From assembly GCA_038496675.1 (NCBI GenBank), contig CM076659.1, positions 18,057,935 to 18,121,934 of the forward strand: DNA of 64,000 nucleotides, written 5' to 3'. This document shows positions 11,301 through 25,800 of this stretch, in pieces. Made by a program: the position numbers and the translations under genes. The notes below the pieces were generated by a model. That model was given only the letters and a program-made list of their open reading frames with translations. It was not told where the DNA came from and did no database searches. The stretch's first letter is position 1. Each line of letters starts with the position of its first letter. The DNA comes from Rachycentron canadum. Lineage: Eukaryota; Chordata; Actinopteri; Carangiformes; Rachycentridae.

Positions 11301-14300
11301 TCTTCAAATGGTCTGCGAATATCTAAGTCTGTCAGAGAACCTCTATCCTCCTCAGCTTTCTTCAGGTCCTCAGGAATAGACTTCTGTCTCTTCACCTCTG
11401 GAGGTATGAGCACATTCAAGTTGAGTAATTTACACTGGGTTGTCAGTGAGCTGTCCTTGTACATAAATGTCGAGAGTACAATATTGGTGGTGGTCAATGA
11501 AGCACAAATTCCAACATTTTTAGTGTTTACTAATGTTGATATTCTTTAGAAAACAACAGCCTGCTATAATCCTGTTCGACAATCAGCCTTCATTTCTTAG
11601 ACTGAGCCAATGAGTTACTGCTCTCTTTCCACATTAAACCTTTCTTTCTTTGTTAATGGATGTGTGGTCTTCTTCACGAGGCATTCAAAGTTGATTGATT
11701 CTGCAGTTATAGTTGGTTTACCTGTTTGCTGTGACATCTTGAAATGTCTATAAAGACTTGAGGAAATGATCACATAGCAACAGATAACTTGAGAGTTAAA
11801 TTATTGACAATTGGCAAAGACAGATAAAGGAAGAGTTACTTCACAAAGCTAGTTTCAAAGCAGCAGACTTTGAACAGGTGAATCATTTTCTCTGAATTGA
11901 GCCACTTCCACTCAAAACGTTTGTGTTACCTGTTCTCAAGTGTAAACTGGATGTGTGTGAGCCAAGTGTTAGTGTATGCAAACATCCCTCCCTGGGTAAA
12001 TATTGTATGCATTGTGTGCGGTGTGTGTTTATGTTGTATTGTAGCCCACCTGGTCTGCTCTCCACATACTGGCTGAAGGACTTCAGCTGTGTTTTCCGGA
12101 CTGCAGAGTCCTTGTTGAAGACTACGGGGCTACGCAACTTTTCTGTTGCTCTGCGCAGCCGCTCTGCTCGCAGTTCCTCAGCGTTATTCTGTCAGTAACA
12201 CAAAAATTAGCATTCAGTGTAAATAAGTACTAATCTGTAGATACAGTTGCTCACAGGAACATATTTGGTGTATTAGACAATAGTTATTTGCAATCATATA
12301 GATCAAGAAATTTATTCACAAATCACAAGTTCTCATTATTTGCTCTCAAAATGTAGATGATAATGTTGAAAAAATGGAAACACTAATTGGATCATCAACA
12401 AACATCTCAAGAAGATAAACACACAAGGATGGAATAGTTGGTCAAACTTCAAAATACTGTCTTTAAAAAACAATGTCAGCAATTAGTCTGTTGCCTCTCC
12501 ATATCCTGTCTCTTATTCTGTCAGCCTCTACCAGCCACTTAATCTGCTCTCAAGCGTTTATTAAGCAGCTGTTTCAGGATTTCACAGCTACTCTGTGATT
12601 ATTGTGACCAAAACCACACACTCACAACATTAGTGCACTTGTAAACACACTTACTGACAGGCCATGAGATAAATCTGGTAGAGGTTGATGTTAGTTACAT
12701 TGTTGTTAGCATGAAAAGATGCGCGTGCACGCACAGGCACACACACACACACAAGTGCGCGCGCACACTCATGAGAGAGACAAAAAGGAGGCAATTAACT
12801 TGACTTTCAACAAAACCCTGAGCCAGAAAATATATTCAGATTATGCAAAATGCAAAAAAACGCTATTGTTTTCAAAGTGAACATGTGTTAAAAAGCTACA
12901 CGCTCGCTTCTCCCACTATCAAAAAAACGGCATGCAGAAATGTTTTATTACCAGGCCTCCAAATATGCCAAGCCGAGTGGAAAAGAAACCAACTCGGGCT
13001 AAGATTGACGTTGTGGCAACGTTAATAAGACGGCGAAACATGTAATAAAGTCGACAATTAGAGCAAACATGTTCCACTGCTTGAGACAGAGGGAGATAGT
13101 CAAGCAGAGCAAGGACGACTAATAAAGACAGTGGGGGCGGGAAACAAGCTGGAGACGGAGAGTTGTTAGTTTAGCTTCAGATTATTGACTTTCAAAAACA
13201 ATGTCAGCAATTAGTCTGTTCTCGCTTTGTTTCGTCTATTAGTCTGTCAGCTTCTACCAGCCACTTAAAATCTCAAGTCAAGTCAAATCGAGGCAAATTT
13301 ATTTATGAGGCGCTATCTACAAAATGCCCAATTAAACATTTTAAAATATAAAGCCAGAGCTTGGATGTGTGAAAATGCTTCTGTTTGTGTGTGCACATGT
13401 GAAACATCAGGGCAGCACCAAAACCATTCAGAAGAGCAGAGAGAAGTTAAGTTAAAAATGCGGGAAAAGTTAGGAGGAGGAAACACTGGCAGCTAAAGGC
13501 CTTTTCTTAGTATACTGCTGGGTCATGTCAGACGGATTTTACTTCCTGAACCTAAATCTATCCATCTTCCACTGCAAAGTGATAATCACAAAAATGTGTT
13601 GTTCAGCACCAAATGAATGTCTGGTTTTCTTTTTGTTAAGGCTAAAACTTCAATCTTTGGTAGTCCCAAGCGACACTTTGTAGAGCTGTTTTGGGAGAAC
13701 AAGTTTTCCAAAAGTTAATAATGAAAGGGAGGGATTACTAAAAGAAGCAGAAGGCGCATCTCAACTAGTTATGATGGAAAGACACCAGTGCCTACTTAAT
13801 GAAGTCAAACTTCATATGTCATCAACTGCATCAGAGGGCCTAATTAAAGTTACACTAAATTGATGTGGTTATCCCAACTGATTAATCAGTGACACCCCAA
13901 ACATTATGTTTATCTATTATTATCCACTTATAGTATCAAATACAATCAATACTTTTATTGATGGTCCCTCCAGCACATGATGATCAGTCACTGACCTTTG
14001 CTGTTTCATGTTTAACTGCGAACCCAACATTTTCAATAGTGGACATCCCTCATGTTGTAAATATCAAGAGCAATTTAATTGAAAAATGATGTCAATAATG
14101 TCAAAATTTGATGTTGATGTTTTTTTGCATATTTGAACAATTTTCACTGTGAAAAGATCTGTTACGATGGATATTTTTTGCAGTTTAGTATCAACTTGCA
14201 GCTTGAATCTCCAAAGTCCTTCAAACTAAACATTAAATCCAGCTCTCCTTAACCCCAAAATACACAGAAATCATGTAATGTCACTTCAATCATGTTTATG

Positions 14301-17300
14301 TCACAAAACTCTGTGTTCTCACAACATATAAACTGATATAGCATCGAAGAAGAATCTAAATTTCTCTGGCCTCCTCTCTCTGGTTTACCATATTATGTTT
14401 TGTGCTGATGATTCAGAGAAAAAACCTTTATGAATTAACCACATTAACCATGTTCTTCCAGTGAATAAAAAATCATTCCCAACTATAAGGATATGTACCA
14501 ATTTACTAAAAAAGATAACACAATAAACTTTCATTAAAGTACAATGGGGTGTGTATAACAGATAGATAACACATAGGTTTAACAACTAAGACACTGTTAG
14601 AGTTTCCACTTCAGCCGTGCACTCAACAAATAATGTAGTCATGGTACTATAAGTTGCAGTGGACAGAAATCCATCAAGTGGCTGATTTTCTGAATATGTA
14701 ATATGCTTGTTTATAGGAAAAGTGTAACAATCACTGATAATTGGACGTCAAAGGATTTATTGGATTACTGCTGCGGTCCTTGTCATATTTTCATGAGAAG
14801 GATTTGTTTTTATATGTTTAGTTTAGTGACTGGTAAAAACTGCAAGCCTTTGCAATATCTACAGGGAACTGTTTATTTAACAAAAAAATAAATCCCTGAG
14901 GAGACTGATTAGGACACTGAGGCTGTCTACCCAATTATCACTTATTGTTTAACTGCTGTGAATCTGACTTGTTCATTGGACAACAACCAGAGGTTAAACA
15001 GCTACTGCTTCAAGGTGAAACTGCTGCTACACATTACAACTAGACCTTGATGAACACCTCACATGAAGTGATGATGATGATGAAGTCAGTATCTCCACTG
15101 GCCTTCAACGCCTTCTTAAAAACTAACTATACAATGTCTTTCTGTCTCAGTCGCTCTCTCACAAACACCCCCACATCCACATACAGAACACCTGCCCACT
15201 TGGCTACCCCTTCATCTCTCTTTTAGGCTCTGGGACAAGCAGATATTGGGTTGTTCCCTCCCTCCTCCCATCTTACTCTCTGTCTTTCACTCTCTCTCTC
15301 TCTTTCTCTTATCACTGCTATCATCGCTGTGGTAAGCTGTGGCGGTGGTGATTCAGTGCTTTTGGTGTGTGCGAGTTAGTGAATGTGCATGCAGGGGGCT
15401 GCGTGACTAATGTTGCAGTCTGCTGAGCGTCGCATGCCCTTATCGTGTGCCACCGAGGCTGCGCATACACACAATCACTAATGAGAGGGAGAGTGTGTGT
15501 GTGTGTGTGTGTGTGTGATGTTCCTGCAGGTCGTTCCACCCGCCTGAAGGACTTTTGGGATGCCCAATCGTCTTGGGACAAAGCAGTTTATACATTTTTT
15601 CTAAAGGACAGAAGAGGTAAAGTGGCATATTTGTGTCCTTGTGCCCCTACTGAACATAAAAAGTTTCAGACATAACTGATTTGTTTAGCTATGTTGAGTG
15701 TATTTTATTTTGGTACCATTTTGCTGTGGACCATTAATGGCTCCGGCACGGAGGAGACCTAGCTTAGTGCAAATAAAGACTAAATGTATAATAAAAAAAT
15801 AACCCTTTTCTGAGAAATTACAATGGAAACATAGTGTAAAGAAGACTTTTGTAATATAGGCTATGAATAGGAAAGTCGGCACCTAATGAAATGATCTTTC
15901 ATCATTACCTTTGAGTTGTATTGTTCAATATAAAATGCAACAGCTAGAGGGTGATTATTAGCTAATTAGATAGTATAGTTCAACTACTATGAAAATCAAA
16001 CAAATTCACCAGTAACTCTATATCTATCAGTCTCTCTAGTTCTAAGGCAAGAAATGATTCGTGACCTTATATAATGATGTCATGATCACTAAGTAGTGTT
16101 ATTGGCTGTTACATTGAAGCCCCTCCCACAATAATTACTGATGCTGATGTAGTTTTCATAGTAGTTGCTGACTGAAGTTTATTGACGAGAATCAACTATT
16201 CACTACTAACTAATCACTATTGGGCAGAGCCAGAAACTGAATTTACACACTTTTGGGTAAAGTGTTTCAATCCAATGGTGATTCTACTTCTGTGAGGGTC
16301 AAGTGGGACACACACGCACACATACACACTCTTCTGGCCATAAAGGACTAAGCCTTTTAGGCTTTGAACACAAGAGGGTGTTTATGTGAATTGATGATCA
16401 AAGACACCCTGTGTCGCCATAAGCACAGAGGGTTTTACTTGTACTAACAGCCACACAAACACACACACACACACACACACACACTTACTTTATACTACTT
16501 GACATTCAGAATCAATTAAACAGATGTTAAGACAGGTCAACTGTGTTGTTGACTCAATATTCACATCTGAAGGTATAGACACATGCAGCAGCGAAGGCCC
16601 TCCTTCCCCACCTATCCAGACACAGAGCAACTGTCTGAAAAGGTCATAGTCAATACAGGGGATTGCTACATGTTATGTAGAGTATTACGATGCCCCTGTG
16701 TGTGTGTGTCATGGCTTTAGACAGACTAGTATGGACATGAGAGGGATAAACTATAGTCTCACATGAAGTCCAAGTGACTGATGTGTACACAAGGTGAGCC
16801 AGCTGACAACCAGGGTCAATTGGACCTGATTGATTGGACTGACCCTTTGATGGTGTGGACAGAGGCAGAGACAGAAAATAAAACAGAAGGAGAGGCAGAC
16901 AGAAGGAAAGAGAGATATAGAAAAGAAAGAAAGAAAATGCCATATGGGTATTTTGAGGTGGTTATGTGCGTACCTCCAGTCCGTCTGCAGGGCTGAGTGG
17001 GGAGGTGGAGGAGGCAGTGGGTGAAGATGAGGAGGAGGTAGAGGAAGGGGATGAAGGAGAGGTGACTCCTCTTGGGTTGACCTCCACCAGCTTCTTCAGC
17101 TTCAAATCAACATGCTTACTGTTGGTGCCTGGAGAGAGACCAAAAAGGATGAGCACAAAAGTGTGTGTATACATCAAAAATACAATTAAATGTAAGTAAA
17201 ACAAACAATTATATATAAAATACAGACATCTGGGTTGTACACAGGCATCACATAGAGCACACACACACATACACAGGCTACGCACAGACGTACGTTAAAC

Positions 17301-20300
17301 GTTAAAAAGATGAGAAAGAGGAGACAACTTATTTTGCATTCATGTGAACACACACTTGGGCAAAACCATTGATAAGGAACATATACACACAAACACACAA
17401 GTGAGGGGAGGTATAAAGTATATATACTGTATATATGATGTGTGAGAAAGATAGAGATCTGGACAGACCAGGCAGCCTTAAGTCCTGTTTGTACTGCAGA
17501 GAGCTACCACAGTATTGAGTGTACATTGCTGGGACTATCACCATGGTAACCACAGGGAAAGATGGGGAGAAAGAGAAAGACAGAGGGTCTCATTTTCTAA
17601 GCATTTCTTCTCTCACACTCTTTTTCTCAAGAGTTTATAATATGTTTATCTGTCTATCCCCACTGAGAAAAACAAGCGGTTATTTATTTGAAATACACCG
17701 GGATAATGCAGCACGGTTCACTTGCACTAAAATCTACAGCCTCCAAAATGATTAGAAAGTTGAATCAACACCTCTCTGAAATAGCTTCAGAAAAGAAAAA
17801 GATAAAACAATGATAACCTTCATGAAAGCAGAATTAACGGCAGAGCTGCTATATAAGACTGCATTACTTTGAGATAGGTGTACCTAATGAACTGGCAACT
17901 GAGAGTATTTTAACTTTTCCAATCTTGCTCCTACTTGTTACTTTCAAAACAAGTCCTCATTATTTGTATAATTTTAAGTAATCAATCACTACTATATATA
18001 TATATACACACACACACACACAACTATATTTTTGTTTCTCCCCTTTCCTTTTCCTTCCTTTCCTTCCTGCTCCCTCAGTCCACATCTCTCTCTCTCTCTC
18101 GCTCGCTCTGCCTTCCAGTAGTTGTGTAAAGCTTTATTTTCCAAGGACTGGTAACCACAGCTCCCCTGCCAGGCCAGACCACTGCACTGAAGAAGATGAA
18201 AGAACAGGAGGGCAACCGTTTCATGTGTCATCTCCCCCCGTGACACACACCCCATGATGCATGCATACAGATGCCAAACAGAGACTTGGAGGATATGAAG
18301 AAACTCATGTGCAGACTCATATACATATGCAGTGCATGCCAAAACACACCGAAACCAAACAGAGGGTAGGGTATGAGGGGTAAATGACCTGAGTGGCTGG
18401 AAAATTCAGACAAAAACTAAATATTTGAGGGGGAAATATTTGCAAAATGAAGTGTGGTATCAGCTACTTTAGTGCTACAATCACTGCCATCCATTTCTTT
18501 CAAGACTACAGAAAAATTACCACCAACAAAGAACAAAAAAATAAACACGGTGAGAGAGAGAGAGAAAGAAATTAAAAACAAACAGCACAGAGATATTGCA
18601 CTTCAAAGCTGGAGGAAACATTTGTCTGTTTTCATGTTTGTTTCTTCTGGTCCCTCACTGTACTCTCACCTATCTCACATCGGCAGGAAATTGAGGAAGA
18701 AAATAAAATAAATTAACTACAAAACAAAGTAATTAGTTTACCTCTGAAGATTTGAGCAAATGCTTTCCTGGAGATATGATTTTATTTTTGTCTGGGGAGC
18801 ACTTTTCAGAGTTTATTAATTACTACTTAAAGACATTTCTAAAGAAAGAAAATAAGGGGTAAAAAACAATAGTATGGCAGCAATAAACTAATGTATATTG
18901 CTGGTTTCTCTGGTGTGAAGCACCAATGAGTATAGGGCCAATAGCACGCAGAGAAACGTGAATAGACTATAATTCACAAAAATGCACTGAAAGATGGACC
19001 CAGGTGAGTGACTGAATGATACAAGAGTGTGTAAGTGAGGTGAGCGAAGCTTAGATCAGACTGCCTATGTGTTCAAATTTTGATGAGGGCAGTTCAGACT
19101 ACATGACTGGTCCTGAGTAAATGCTTGCACTGCACTCAAAAGGTATGCTTACTGTACAGGGAGAGATAAGGAGGGGTATCACAATGACAAAAGGGTAAAA
19201 TCTTGCCCCTAGAAAAAAAACAAAACAATTTAGTTTGGGTGTGGTATGTCATTATAACAATATGTCTACAGGGTTCATTTTAGGTCTTGTTAACCTCATG
19301 TTTGGAAAATAAACTGCATGAAATCTTCATTTTCATTTCATTTCATTTTTTAAAATCATATGAAGTGAGTGAGTAACGTGTGATTGACTGAGACACAGTA
19401 AGAGAGATAGAGAAACAATACATAATTGGGGTATAAAGTATGTGAAAGAATAACTATCCACTGAATATGTCGGGGAAAGGACCCAGGTAATTTAGTTAGT
19501 TGGAAAAAGTGACGTGAAAATGAACCATGCAGAACCATACAGCTTCAGCCACTGATTTTACCCAGAGATGTTAGCTCAGAGCCAGGGCTAGTAAGCTCCA
19601 GGGGGCCCTGGCTCTTGGAAGTGGTTGGAAACTGGGCCTCCAGTGGCAGTGGGTTAGTAACCAGTGCAGATGCAGATGTAGCCGCAGCGACAGTATCATC
19701 ATCATCATCACCACCACCACCAAAATGGAGTTTCTCCTCCTCATCCTCACCCCTTTCACCATCATCCTCATGATGACCTCTCACTCTATCCAAAACATCT
19801 GTGGGTATGGAGTGGGACAGAGGGAAAGGCAAATGGGGAGGAAATATGAATGGGCGTGAGTCAGGGAGAGAATAAATGAAAATGGAGATTAAAGAATTAG
19901 AAAGTAAAGGTGAAGATGTAAGGGAGGAGGGTTAAGGAACAAAGTGAAGTGGATAGGTGTTACAGGAATAAAAGGCAAAAATGAAGACACAGGGAGGAGT
20001 GCAGAGAAAATAATGCTTGGTTAGTTTGTGTTAACAGTTGTCTGAATACATGTTAAGTGACCCAATTTAATAATCCTTTTCTTAAACATCTCAAATCCAT
20101 AACATCCATAACATGGATAGATGTATTTTTGCCCTTATATTTAGTGCATTCATGACGCCTTTTACAAGTTGGTGTGTCTGTGCAGGATTGTGTGTGAAAG
20201 TAATTGATAAATCTACCTGACAATACCACTAACCAATCTTGTATCTAACCAAATTCATAGTACGACTAGGTAGCAGACTCCACCTGAGAGAAAGAGGGAT

Positions 20301-22712
20301 TTTGACTGATTAGGTTCTGTATATCTGTGCAGCTGTATGTGTATGGGTGAAAAAAATATCTGACACACAAAGTGAAACAGAGACCTGTGTTTAATTTCCC
20401 TCGTTCAAAGATCCGTGGCCAGTGTGTTTTTTTATTTTCAGATAAAAGAGGTAGGGCAAACAAAAACCACAAAAACATGAAAACACATGTTCCATTAAGT
20501 CTCCTGAGGGGCTCAATAGAACAGTGTCTCTACATTAGGAACAAAAGAAAAAAACATGTTAGAAGAAACTCAAATGGAGACCTGAGCAGCTCTAGCTGCA
20601 TGGATAACCCACCATGGATTAAAACAAACAATCAGTAAACAGCGTCTGACATTGCAAGCTCCCTTCTCTGCTATTTACTATTTGGTGGGGAAAGGGACCA
20701 AGAACAAAGAGGGAAGGAGAGAGAATCAAACTAACAGCATTTCCTGTTTTTTTTTTTTTTTTTCCTAATTTGCTAGCTGCGATGTGGAGCGTGCTAGCAA
20801 GTGCCGTTCCTGCGTGGCTGGCTCGGGCCTAATTAATGGGAGGCCATGGTGATGGAGTTTGGAAAGTTTCTTTGCGGGCAGACACTTGGAGGGGGCAGCC
20901 CGAGCTGCATTAAAGGACCGTGAATGGTGTTGAGGGGAGAGAGGGAGAGAGAGAGAGGGAGTGTGGGGGCTAGGATTAGCCGTTCTGCTCGGGAGGCCTT
21001 GTGTATCACAGCCCACAGCATTTCTCTCTTCTCCTCACCTCCTCCTCACCTCCTCCTCCCTTGTTCCGTTCTTTCCTCCAACTCCATTTTTAATGAGATC
21101 AACAATTAGTCCAATTCAGAAAAGCTGAAAGAGCAAATAAATGAAGTGCTACCCTCCCTCTGCTTCACTGTCTTTCTTCTGTCATTTTACTTGACAAATC
21201 GCTGATCTCACTTCTCGTTGTTTAGGGTTTCTTAGTTTCACATGCATTTGTCCCATTTTTATAAATTGTTTTCAATTAATCGTTTCAGACTTTTTTTTAA
21301 GCATAAATCTAATTTTCAACATATTCTGGTTCCAACTTCTGAACTGTAAGTATTTACTCATATTCTGTTTCATATTACATTAAACTGAGAATTTTTGATT
21401 TCTGAACAGATTTTTCTTTGTTTCCCATCCCTCCTAGTTACTTGTACCTGACCCACCCAACAAGAGACTGTGTCTCAATATTAGGTCCTTTCTTCATCTC
21501 TTACTGCTCATCTATGGAACCAACATTATGCCATTCATTCATTTTACAATGTAAAAAATCTTCTTCTCTCCTTCTCCTTGTTCACCATTACACTATTTTA
21601 TTGTTGCTTTTCCTGCTTCTCATACTCTTCGTCCTCACCTGTCTACACTCTCACCTTCCATTTGCAAGGACTGCACCCAATCTACCTCAACAGTACACCC
21701 AAAAGAGGGGTGTAATGTGGAGGAATCTGAAACAAATGACAAGAGAGACCTAATAATAGCCATTATCATAATAACCCCAATTTCAAGGAAATGGAAAGCA
21801 GTTGGAAATGCACATGGCAGCATTTGCTACCCCTGCAAGCCGTTATTAGAAGTGTTTGGTATTTTGAGCATAATTTGGCTGCACAATGTGTTGTGTTGAT
21901 TAACAATTACTGGGCGAACGAGACAAGGGAGAAGTCGCAGGGTAAATTGCTGTTCTGAATATGAGGGTGGTGCTTTTTAGACCCGCGGCCGTCGTCAAAT
22001 GACATTTTGTTTTTCTCTGAGGATTAGGCAGAACCCCTTTAGAGAGCATAATGGAAATGTGCGAGTCGTAGCATGTGTGTATGAAGAAAGTGAGTGTATG
22101 TCAAAAGCATGCTGGTCTGACTTTTCTTTTGTATTATAGTTAATGAGTATTAGTAAGCGTTAGCAAGTGTGTGTGCTAATTGCAAAGCCTTTAAATCAAA
22201 CTCTAAAAGTATGTTAATGAGGATCCATAAAGTGTAAATGGAAAAACGCTAGGCACCCATAAAGGCTAAATGTTTGCTTGCAGTTTCTGCCTTTGACTCT
22301 GTGTGCATGTCAGTGTGTTTACAAAGTGTACTGACCTGCAGCAGGGCTAGCCTTACTGCTCTTCCCTCTCTCAGTGCTGGAAGCGTCCAGCAGGCTCATG
22401 TCAGACATCTTGACTCCGGATCGAGCCTCAGCTATCAGCTGCCTGGCTCGCTCTCTCAGCTGTCTTCGCCGCTCTGCATCCCGCTCCTGCACACACACAC
22501 ACACAAAAAACATGAACTCAAGAATCATGCCAGTAAAGGTAAATGGTCAAAGAATCTGCGAAAAAAATAATGTGGAGGAAAATCCCTAATCTTAAGTGAA
22601 GTGTTACATAATTCAGAAAGCTTGTTTACAGTAACCACACAGGTTTGTATCAAGTGCTTTTTCAATACAAATTCATACCATTATTATGACTACTTTAACA
22701 CTGTGTACACGT

Positions 22713-22807
<95 letters not shown>

Positions 22808-25800
22808 AAACCCTCAAAAACACACCTACTACTGCAAACACAAAAAAAGTTTTGTTATCAAATGGATGTCCACATCTTACTGCATTATGGAGTTTGGACA
22901 CACACACACACAGACACGCACACACACACACCATCATGGCGTAGACAGATACAGTATTGAGCCGTCACCATCAGAGTAATGGCAGAAATGCCATTTTCAG
23001 GGCGATCCAATCTGATCCTACTGATAGCACAGGCCACCACACACACATACACACTCACAGAGCAAAACGGGAAAACCTTGATGATGTCAATTGACAAACA
23101 CTTAACTGATAAAGACCCCACCAAGCACAGACTCAATGAACAGGCCAAGTGCATACGGTAACCAGCAGGGAGATACACAAATGGCCAAGATGGATAATTC
23201 CTAATAAAGTTTTCACAAGTATAACACAATGTGATTTTCAAGTAGGGCACACAAAAAAGATCCAGGAGCAGAGAGAAACATTTATTTAATACAAAACTAT
23301 TCTGCACACTGACTCAAAGGTATTCAGGCTGTGCAGTTGTGATTTTTCCAAGGCTGAGGTTGTTGCAGTTTCAGAGTACTGTACTGCAGTAGTCAATTTT
23401 GGATTAGGCTAAGGTTAAAAAATATTGAATATATTGTGCATGATTTCAGCCTCTGTGACATAAACAACAAAAGTTACGGGACACTTACATGACACAATCT
23501 AAGCACAAACACTTACACACTGAAAACTCCACCTTGCCCCCCCTTTCCCAAACATACACAACTACCTATGACCCAAGGGAGAGTGAAGCTGCATTTGTCT
23601 GTCACTGTTCTCCCTCCCTGTGGTTTTCTGTTAATCAGGCTTCTCCATATTGAGGCAGGGGTTTTAGGGCTGGCCTACTGAAGCCGCCCATTTATCCATT
23701 AACAAAACAAGCAGCGCCCGCTAATGAGCTACATCTCTCCATTTCCATGTCAATTGTTTGCTTGTAGCCATTGTTAGGCCGAGACAATGGGGCTGTTTTG
23801 TAAATGACAGCAACCCTAATGCACTCTGAATGTGTGTGTGTGTGAGAGAGAGAGAGAGCCCAAGGGGATGCCCACAGGGGGAAGGGAACACACCTTGGAG
23901 AGAAACTGGTAGAGAGAGAGAGAGAGAGAAAGAGAGGGAGAGAGGAGGGAGGAGATGAGCGAAAACCAGGTGTTGACACTGCTTGTAGAAAATCAGAGAC
24001 TCCATGCATAGCTAAACTTCTTTCCCAGCTCTCAGTCCAGTTCCTGTTCCAGGAAACAAAGCAGGTAGTACTTACACTTGGATTGTGTAAGTAGTATTTA
24101 ATGTGAAAGAAAACCTGTAACTTCATTTTCACTGCAACTGCATTTTCCTAATCAAGATGACAAAGATCTTTACAAGACAAAACTAAACACATGAGTAAAT
24201 CAGTAATCACAACTATAGCCTTTTTAGCAAGGCACAGTCTAAACTTGACTTAACTCTACTTGCCCTTTTTGGTTTTCCATCAGGTTTCCCAAAGTTGTGG
24301 ATAGTTCCTGATACCTTTTTGGTATCTGCTGAAGTTCCAAGCAAGAAAAGGCGACACCAAAAGGTGACAATCGGAGACTATTCATTGGTCAGAGGCAATT
24401 GTCAGTAAATATCATTATCGAGCAAACAGCCATGTAACAATCTGTTAGTTCTTGTGCTATAATTTGAGTATAGCAACCTGAAAAACCATGCCGTGCGATT
24501 AAGGACGTACAGGTTCTTTCTCAGTTTGGTATCCCTTCAACATCCTTCGTTGTTCATGTGTGTTATGTTTTAGATATGTGTCACTATATAAAAGAAGCCA
24601 CATTGAGAGGATGCTATCTGCAGTGTTGCAAGCAGCACCTAGTAGCAAAAGTGAGTAGGGCCAAGTTGAGTTTAGTTAGCTATGTGGTGATGGCAAGGTA
24701 GACTAAAGGTATATTCCCACTTTGAACAGGCTGTGTAAAAGGAGCTACTGAATAAATTATTTCTTGTATAATAATTATGTCTTAGTTTTCTACCATTTTT
24801 TCTTTCTTTCTGTCCATTTTCATTTCCTTATGTCTGTGTTTTTCCATGCAGGACTCTCGCTTTTATAAATGTAATATGATAAACAATAATGTCACCGATG
24901 GCCTTGCGGCTATGGACTGGTTCTGATATCCAATCTGGCCTTTACAGATATGTATACAACTACCAGTTTGTCTGTGTGTGTATGTGTGTGTGTGTATGTG
25001 TGTATACATACAGCTCAGGCCACAACACACTCCAAAACATCCCATTGCATTATTGTTGTCAGCCATTTTGGGGAGAGGAAATAGGAAACTGAATTTGCCT
25101 ATCCAGAGGCTAGGATTAACAGTATGGAAAAATGCATCTGACTAGCTCCAAGCTCGGTCAGCTACAAAGCCACTGATTAGAAAATAAGAGAATGTGTGGA
25201 AGGAGAGGAGAGAATAGGATAGGAGAGGAGAATCATAGAATCAACTTCAGGAGCTGAAAGGACTACATGATGTGGAACAAATGTTTTGTTCATTATCAAA
25301 CAAAAACACATTCATAATGCAAGTATACAACTAAAGCCTCAAAAATACTTAGCAAGTGCACATGAAGCTTAAACTGACAGCGCAGAGACAGTAGCCAAAG
25401 AGAAAATGAGCATTAATACAACTTTCAAGTCAGAACACAACATAAAAAAGAAAAAGCACAGAGTTTACTTGCCAATAACATTTTTATACCTTGTATTAAT
25501 CAACTGCTAGTGTGGTGTTAAGATCGTTCAAAGATCTAAATAATGCAGAAGTGGTGAGGGTACATTATTGCCATGCATTATTCTGCGTACTTTAAAATTC
25601 CAGCTCTTTGTCGGACCTGCTGAGACTGAATGCCTGTCACCCAACTGTTACCAACACCAACATCCCAATTACAACTCATTGTTCTGTAGGAACACGATAT
25701 ATTAGAACTTTTCTGAAGTCATGTGAAGAACTTGTTGACCAAGCGATGATGAAATGCCACCTAGTGGACATTATGCTACAACTGAGCAATGATCTTGCTC

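Larger units (their letters stand above)
12189..16973 (-). other. EHBP1 intron, 4.8 kb
   Basis: A repeat-rich intron. It holds the 12474-12545 / 13195-13270 duplicated pair, a LINE-tail fragment at 13270-13335, the second copy of the dispersed repeat (13824-14060), a possible inverted-repeat element at 15950-16222, a (GT)n array at 15493-15517 and a (CA)n array at 16460-16484. No exon was recognised. Confidence 0.85.
17129..19561 (-). other. EHBP1 intron, 2.4 kb
   Basis: Holds a (TA)n/(CA)n pair at 17992-18022, a fragment of a common fish repeat at 17868-17906 and otherwise AT-rich sequence. No exon was recognised. Confidence 0.85.
19799..22335 (-). other. EHBP1 intron, 2.5 kb
   Basis: Two strong CNE-like blocks (20765-20935 and 21725-22260) occupy this intron, with a T run at 20747-20763 and GA-rich sequence at 20936-20965 between them. 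No exon was recognised. Confidence 0.85.

Noticed and set aside
22686..22979. His/Thr repeat proteins from CA arrays (also at 38894-39298, 33623-33832 and 47948-48151)
   Set aside because: Direct translations of dinucleotide microsatellites, not genes.
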